From positions 3,447,501 to 3,511,500 of the forward strand of contig OX359195.1 of NCBI GenBank assembly GCA_947172415.1: a DNA stretch of 64,000 bases, given 5' to 3'. The notes beneath the pieces are model-generated. The model had not been told where the DNA came from. It saw nothing but the letters and a program-made list of their open reading frames with translations, and did not search any database. Every line of letters starts with the position of its first letter. Positions within the stretch are counted from its first letter, which is position 1. Of the stretch, positions 58,165 to 64,000 are shown in pieces. Source of the DNA: Chondrosia reniformis. Lineage: Eukaryota; Porifera; Demospongiae; Chondrillida; Chondrillidae. The position numbers were made by a program, and so were the translations under genes.

Positions 58165-60642
58165 TTATAGAGGATTTTTCCTGCCATTTCCACTTCCTGT
58201 CATGTGACCCTCAGCAGAATGAGAAAAACAGGAAGTATGAATATTAAATCGTCTCCAGGCTTGATGTAACACAATGCCTTGATCTAAATTCATTCTCACC
58301 TGACTCTTCTGGATCCTGATGGCTTCTTTGACCCTTCTCCTTTGCAAGTGGGTTTCCCTGTCTGTAATCTTGGCCTTGTCCCAAGCAATTGAGTGGCCAG
58401 TCTTGAGGGAGTGAACAGCTATACCGTTGTTCACATCCCCCATCCTGACTGCTCGCTTGTGTTCTGCCAATCTCACTTTCAGGGTCCTTCCAGTTTCACC
58501 AATGTAGACTGCAGAACACTCAGAGCAAGGAATTAGGTAAACTACACCCTTGATATCCATAGGTGGTTGTGGCTGTTTTGGGCTGGATAAAACGGTTCTC
58601 AGTGATCTCTGCTTGGAGAAAATGGTCTGGATACCCATTTTTCTACAGCTTTTATCGATCATCTCACTGAGTCCCTTTATATATGGAATAAAGAGTTTGT
58701 GTTTACACTCATCCTCACTCCCCTTCGTCTGCCTTCTCCTGTTGAGCAGTCTGTGAGCCTCCCATTTAGGGTATCCATTAGCTTGAAGTACTCCTTCCAG
58801 GTGCTCCTTTTCTTTTTCCAAGCTACTGGAGTTTGGTCCACAAATCTTTTCGGCTCTGTCTTTGAGACACAGTGCGATACCAGTTTTTACCCTAGGGTGG
58901 TGATGAGAGGTAAAGTGAAGGTACCTGTCTGTGTGTGTTGGTTTCCTATACACAAATGTGTCCAAACTTCCCATGCACTTCTTTACTTGCACATCCAGGA
59001 AGGGTAAGGAACCATTGGTCTCCTTCTCCATGGTAAATTCGATGTTGCGATGTCTTCAATTGAGGAAACTCAAAAAGTCCTCCAGCTGCTCGTCACCATA
59101 ATTCCAGATGACAAATGTGTCATCCACATATCTCAACCACAACTTAGGCCTTATCACAGCAGCACGAAGAGCTTCTATTTCGAATTCCTCCATGAAGATG
59201 TTCGCTACCACCGGGGAGAGAGGAGATCCCATGGCTGCCCCTTCCTTCTGCTCAAAGAACTCATCACTGTACAGGAAGTACGTTGTCCTGAGACAGAGTT
59301 CTGTAAGATCCGCAATGGTGGATACATCCAAGGGTGTCCGTTGCTCCAAGTTAGGGTCCTGCGCAAGTCGTCTCCTGATGATCTGTAGAGATAGATCAAT
59401 GGGTACTTTGGTAAATAGGCTCTTTACATCGAAACTGATCAACTTATCTTCGGTGTTCACATCCATTCCCCTGATCTTCTTGACAAAGTCATGAGAATTT
59501 CGCACAAAGTGAGAAGTTTTTCCCCATAGTGGTGACAATACCCCTGCCAGGTACCTGGAAAGGTTGTAGGTAGGGGAATTAATGGAGGAAACAATTGGTC
59601 TCAAGGGTACACTTGCCTTGTGGATTTTTGGTAATCCGTAGAGCTGAGGTGTGGAGCTGTTTTGGTTCTGAACCTTCTTCCTCAGATCAGAGGGGAGTTT
59701 GCCTTTTTTCTCAAGTGACCTTAGAACTTCAGTTACCTTCCGTTCTATCTTCATTGTGGGGTTTCTCTTAATGGCTTGATAACTCGTATCATCCAAGAGT
59801 GCCCTTATCTTCTGGTCATAGTCCTTCCTATCCATAAGGACAGTGGCATTCCCTTTATCTGCTGGAAGAATGATGGTTTCAGGATCAGACCTAAGCTCCT
59901 TGATTGCTACTTGCTGACTTTTGGTCAGGTTGGAGCATGGGGCCTCAGCTTTGGCTAGGCAGTGTTGTACCTCACTTCTGAGTTTCTCACCAAGTGTTCC
60001 TGGAAGGGTTCGGGCCAGAGTCTCAGTTCCAGTGATGATGTCCTCCTGTGGAAGTGAAGATGGAGTAGGTATAAAGTTTAGTCCTAGAGATAAGACATTT
60101 GTCTGATGAGTTGTCAATTCTTTTTTGCTAAGATTGACAACCACCTTCTTAATGTCAATAGGTGTGAACTTATCTTTGTTGGATGTTTTTTCCAACAGGG
60201 CCTGGAACTTCTCCCTCTGTCTCTTTTTAGTCTCATGGAAGGTCCTTTCAGCTATACTGTCGCTCCATTCTTCTAATTTATAGAAGGTTTCATCATTGAC
60301 TAACATCTTTATGGACTCCTCACAGGATGCTAAATGAGTTCTAGAGCGATGGAGAGTCCAGCGGGTGGCGCCGATACGTTCACGTACTAAGGCCATTGAC
60401 GTGCGAAACGCGAGCCGTTTGGCCTTTTCCGTAGTGATCTGAAACTGAACTCGTAGTCCCTTAGGTACAATCTTCTTGTCCCTACATCTGAGAAAGAAAA
60501 CAAGATGGTTGCGATGATGGGCAATACGTTCCTTGATGTTTCTAAGCTGGTAGCATAATGAAATAGTAGCTCGCTCTGAGCAATCGATAATAGAATAAGG
60601 ATTCCTTATAACTGCGTCGAACTTATCTTTGGGATGGTACAT
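58165..60642 (-). pseudogene. Penelope-type reverse transcriptase + GIY-YIG endonuclease, one in-frame TGA
   Basis: 825 codons in one frame, broken only by TGA at 59056-59058. The first 528 residues hold the RT: YGLPKIHK, FDVKSLF (catalytic D405), GAAMGSPLSPVVANIFMEEF and YVDD (505-508). After the stop, a 288-residue segment continues with IEFTMEKETNGSLPFLDV, a basic linker and the GIY-YIG nuclease: GVVYLIPC (162-169 of that segment), VYIGE (175-179), R187 and E190-H191. In the family the RT copies RNA at a nick made by the nuclease. The start ATG (60640-60642) lies inside the 5' terminal repeat. A CGA-to-TGA change would explain the stop. Otherwise the protein looks complete. Confidence 0.9.
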
Positions 60643-60733
60643 CCTTCGACTTTTGAGCGTTTAAAAACGCAGTTGGTTTCTTTCAATTCTTGGTCAAACG
60701 TTTCGACCCTGGGGGTCTTCCTCAGTGACTGAT
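60625..60733 (-). repeat. 5' terminal direct repeat (pseudo-LTR)
   Basis: Partner of 58031-58139. The ORF's first codons (MYHPKD) are encoded by its last ~18 bases, so the repeat supplies the start codon. Confidence 0.88.
60693..60729 (-). ncRNA. Hammerhead-like ribozyme, 5' pseudo-LTR
   Basis: Same fold as at 58099-58135, with the stem II loop CCA instead of CAA. The stem itself is unchanged. Confidence 0.55.
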
Positions 60734-60740
60734 TCTATGA
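60734..60740. repeat. Target site duplication TCTATGA (right)
   Basis: Matches 58024-58030. Satellite (ACTAGTTG…) follows at once. Confidence 0.7.
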
Positions 60741-62140
60741 ACTAGTTGTAGTACTAGTTGTATGTCCTAATTGTGTGTACTGTGTTTATGTAGTCATTAC
60801 TAGATTTAAGTTCTTGTTGTGTGTACTAGTTCTTTGTAGTAGTTGAATGTTCTAATAGTCTGAACTAGTTGTATGTACTTGTTCTATATACCAGTTATGA
60901 ACTACTTGTATATACTACTTGTATGTACTAGTTGTATATACTTGTTCGTTTAATTAGTTGTATGTTCTATTTATAATTACTAGTTATATGTAAAAGTACT
61001 AATTATATGTACTTGTTCTATGTACTAATTTTATGTACTAATTTTATGTACTAATGTATGTACTAGTTGTATGTACCTGTTGTATTTACTAGTTGTATGG
61101 ACTTGTTGTATGTACTAGTTGTATGTAGTAGTTATATGCACTAGTTTTATATACTTGTTATATGTACTATTTATATGTACTAGTTATATGTGTATGTTCT
61201 AGTTAAACTTACTAGTTGTATGTACTATTGATAATCACTAGTCATAGGTACTAGTTATATATACTAGTTGTATGGACAAGTTGTATGTAGTAGATGTATG
61301 TACTAGTTTTATGTACAAGTTGTGTGTTCTTGTTGTATGTACTAGATGAATGTACTAGTTGTATGTACCAGTTGTATGTACAAGTTTTATGTAGTAGTTG
61401 TATGTTTTAATTTTATGTGCTAGTTTTATGTACTAGTTGCATAGACTAGTTGTATATACTAGTTGTATGTCCTATTTATATGAACAAGTTGTATATGTAT
61501 GTTTTAGTTTTCTCTACTAGTTGAATGTACAAGTTGTTAATAATAGTTATATATACTAGTTGTATGTACTGGTTATATGTACTAGTTATTCACTAGTTGG
61601 ATGTATTAATTGTGTTTACTGGTTGTATGTACTGGTTGTATGTACTGTTTGTGTGTACTCGTTGCATGTACAAGTTATATGTACTAGATGTATGTACTAG
61701 TTGTATGTACAAGTTGTATGTACTAGTTGTAAGTACTAGTTGAATGTACTGGTTGTATGTAGTAGGTATATGTACAAGTTGTGTGTAGTAGATGTATGTA
61801 CTAATTGTAGGTTCTCATACTAGTTATACTGGGTACTAGGCAGGTACTAGTTGTGTGTTCTAGTTCGTTGTACTAGTTGTATGTAATTGTTGTATGTATT
61901 AGTTAAATTTACTAGTGGTAGGTTCTAGTTGTATGTACTAGTTGTACGTACTAGAACTAGTTGTATATACTATTTGTATGTACTTCTTGTATGTAGTAGT
62001 TGTAGGTTCTAATACTAGTTATACTAGGTACTAGGTATTTACTAGTTGATTGTGCTAGTTCTTTGTACTAGTTGTATGTTCTAGTTGTGTGTACTAGTTG
62101 TGTGGACTGGTTCTATGTACCACTTGTATATTCTAGTGGT
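60741..62140 (-). repeat. 13-bp satellite array
   Basis: ACTAGTTGTATGT polarity on the + strand. A CTAG-rich module (TTCTCATACTAGTTATACTG and a close relative) occurs at about 61.81 and 62.01 kb, 200 bp apart. Confidence 0.9.
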
Positions 62141-62185
62141 ATGAAATGGTACGGATTGTTTGTTGCGATAATATTTCCCAGTTGT

Positions 62186-62230
62186 GTCTCAGCAACACAA
62201 TTTATTTATCAAATTTGGACATTTCTACCC
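62186..62230 (-). repeat. Inverted terminal arm of the PLE remnant
   Basis: Reverse complement of 62829-62873 with several mismatches (shared GTCTCAGCAACACAA, ATCAAATTTGGAC). Confidence 0.75.
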
Positions 62231-62248
62231 AAGAGCAATGACTGCCAA

Positions 62249-62715
62249 ACAAACAAAAAGGAGGAGTTTTCCCTTTGTCTTCCTTATATCAAGGCTTGAG
62301 TGAAACTTTACAGAGAACCTGCCAACCATTGAATATCAGGATTGCCAACAAAGCTACGAATACCTTGAGGTCAATCTTAACTAAAGTCAAGACACCCTTA
62401 GACAGCTATCGGAAGACTGGTGTCATATACCAAATTCCCTGAAATTGAGGTGAAGTATACATCGGTGAGACCTGCAAAACCATCAATGGAAGAGTGAAGG
62501 AGCACAAGAGGTCCGTGTGTAGAATGAACACAAACAATTCTATAGCTGTTCATGTTATGAATACTTCATACGACATCGCATGGGACCAAGCTACCATCAT
62601 AACCAAGGAGACCCACAGACTAAAGAGAAAGACTAAAGAAGACATGCTGATTCAGAAAACTCCTATGGACCCAGGGTTACCTTTAGATCTCATTTGGAAT
62701 GACATTCTTAACTAA
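62249..62715 (+). pseudogene. GIY-YIG endonuclease remnant of the third PLE family
   Basis: The open part 62494-62715 reads RVKEHKRSVCRMNTNNSIAV and DIAWDQATIITKETHRLKRK. Just upstream the + strand still encodes KKEEFSLCLPYIK, KTGVIYQIP and GEVYIGET in changing frames with stops. Together these are the linker, GIY (VIYQIP), YIG (VYIGE) and EHKR motifs of a Penelope-type C-terminal nuclease. The conserved Cys after QIP is followed by a stop (TGA). Non-functional. Confidence 0.75.
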
Positions 62716-62810
62716 CACCGTAATTTACTTCAATTCATTATGTGGCATTACATCATTACTCATTCCCTGTCACCTTCCCTATTTAAACTTGGTTTGTAGT
62801 CCTCTCCTCA

Positions 62811-62844
62811 TTGCTGATGAAGACCTTCGGGTGGAAACGTCCAA
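62811..62844 (+). ncRNA. Hammerhead ribozyme motif with UUCG-capped stem II
   Basis: TTG, CTGATGA (62814-62820), AG, ACC-TTCG-GGT, G, GAAA (62834-62837), CGTC, CAA. Stem II is three pairs closed by a UUCG tetraloop. Stem III would be the self-complementary ACGU, which can only pair between two molecules. Cleavage would follow GTC at C62841. Stem I is short (TTG/CAA). Confidence 0.6.
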
Positions 62845-62889
62845 ATTTGATAAAAAATTTGTGTTGCTGAGACTCATCTCAATCCCTTT

Positions 62890-64000
62890 ACTAATACTAG
62901 TGGTGTGTACGAGTTGTATGTACTGGTTGTATGAACTAGTTGTATGTGCTTATTTATATGTACTTTTTATATGTGTATAAACTAGGTATATATACTATTT
63001 GTATATATGTACTAGTTGTATGTACTAATTGTATGTACTAGTTGTATATACTAGTTGTATGTACTAGTTCTTTTTATTATATAGTTGCATGTTCTATTTA
63101 TAATAACTAGTCATATATTAATGTACTAGGTATATGTACTAGTTGTATGTACTAATTTTAGGTTCTAATTTTATATATTAATTTATGTACTGGTTGTATT
63201 TACTAGTTGTATGTACTCGATAACAGTTGTGTGTACTAGTTTTATGCACTAGTTTTATCTACTAGTTATATGTACTATTTATATGTACTAGTTATATGTG
63301 TATGTTCTAGTTATATTTACTAGTTGTATGTACTAGTTGTAATCACTAGTTATAGGTACTAGTTGTATATTCTAGTTTTATGTACTTGTAAAACGTACTT
63401 GTTGTATGTACTAGATATATGTACTAGTTGTATGTCCTAGTTTTATGTACTAGTTGCATATACTAGTTATGTACTAGTTGTATGGACTAGTTGGATGTAG
63501 TGGTTGTATGTACTGGTTATATGTAGTAGTTGTGTGTACTATTTATATGTACTAGTGGCATGTACTAGATTTATGTAGAAGTTGTATGTACTAGTTGCAG
63601 CTTCTAGTACTAATTATACACGGTTCTAGGTAGGTACTAGTTGTATGTAATAGATAGTAATTGCTTATACTAGTTGTATGTACTAGTTATATGTTCTAGT
63701 TGTATGTACTAGTTGTGTGTAATTGTTGTATGTACTTGTTGTATGTACTAGTTGTATGTACTAGTTGCATGTACTAGTTGTATGTACTAGTTGTATGTCC
63801 TAATTTTATATACTAGTTGTATATACTAGTTGTATGTACTAGTTGTAGTTTCTAGTAGTAGTTATAATAGGTACTAGGCAGGTACTAGTTTTATTTATTA
63901 GTTGTATGTACTAGTCGTATGTATTCCATACTAGTTGAATGTACTAATTGTATGTACTACTTGTAGGTTCTAGTACTAGTTATATTAGGTACTAGGTCTG
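62890..64000 (-). repeat. 13-bp satellite array to window end
   Basis: ACTAGTTGTATGT polarity on the + strand. CTAG-rich modules with AGGTAGGTACTAG occur at about 63.62, 63.87 and 63.98 kb. No gene seen. Confidence 0.9.

Larger units (their letters stand above)
58031..60733 (-). mobile_element. Penelope/Poseidon-type PLE, nearly intact
   Basis: A 2.7-kb element with 109-bp direct terminal repeats (58031-58139 and 60625-60733, one difference), flanked by a 7-bp target duplication TCTATGA. It encodes a single RT + C-terminal GIY-YIG protein interrupted by one TGA. Each terminal repeat carries a hammerhead-like motif. This is the classical Penelope domain order, distinct from the Naiads in the same array. 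Confidence 0.9.
62141..62889 (+). mobile_element. Remnant of another Penelope-type PLE (GIY-YIG end)
   Basis: The + strand encodes the C-terminal nuclease of a second Penelope-type family, followed by a hammerhead and a terminal region. The terminal 45 bp (62829-62873) are present in inverted form at 62186-62230, an inverted pseudo-LTR arm. The RT is missing. Its orientation is opposite to the other PLEs right of 33 kb. Confidence 0.75.

Noticed and set aside
59050..60106. Several + strand frames over the Penelope-like element
   Set aside because: Antisense of a well-supported RT with catalytic motifs.
1..64000. tRNA or rRNA genes
   Set aside because: No cloverleaf with A/B boxes and no conserved rRNA stretch was seen on reading; a covariance-model search was not possible.

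Overview
The window looks like repeat-rich, heterochromatin-like DNA of a multicellular animal. There are no prokaryotic gene clusters. Instead there is more than 35 kb of degenerate 13-bp satellite (unit ACTAGTTGTATGT) interrupted by retrotransposons and small DNA transposons typical of invertebrates. The only non-satellite block of size (47.3-54.5 kb) holds one small intronless-looking gene and a badly broken large gene. Its conserved stretches resemble, from memory, a multi-copy uncharacterised family of sponges and other early-branching animals. The species assignment is therefore tentative.

Layout. 1-3543: an intact Naiad-type Penelope-like element (PLE; GIY-YIG nuclease N-terminal to the reverse transcriptase), + strand. 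3544-4256: satellite. 4257-8568: a decayed RLE-type non-LTR retrotransposon (R4/Dong/Rex6-like), - strand. 8569-10707: satellite with a ~0.37-kb MITE-like repeat at 9391. 10708-14103: a 5'-truncated, frameshifted Ty3/gypsy element with its 3' LTR, - strand. 14104-14204: a chimeric scrap of the R4-like element, at which satellite polarity flips. 14205-33469: satellite with a second copy of the MITE-like repeat at 29.7-30.1 kb. 33470-36917 and 41067-44512: two disabled Naiad copies, - strand. 44513-47290: satellite. 47291-54544: the unique block, with a piggyBac-like MITE, an Arg/Glu-rich gene with a recognisable promoter, and the broken large gene. 54545-64000: satellite carrying a Tc1/mariner-like MITE, a 5'-truncated Naiad, a nearly intact Penelope/Poseidon-type PLE with 109-bp terminal repeats and a target duplication, and a remnant of a third PLE.

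How the parts fit together. The satellite appears to be the preferred landing site of several retroelement families. All four Naiad copies have the same orientation relative to the satellite strand, and their 3' ends join it at the same phase of the 13-mer, which suggests sequence-directed insertion. The PLEs carry hammerhead ribozyme motifs near their ends. Two Naiad copies share the same frameshift and nonsense mutation although their flanks differ, which suggests a non-autonomous lineage moved in trans by an intact copy such as the one at 172-3093. Most other elements are dead, often through in-frame TGA codons.
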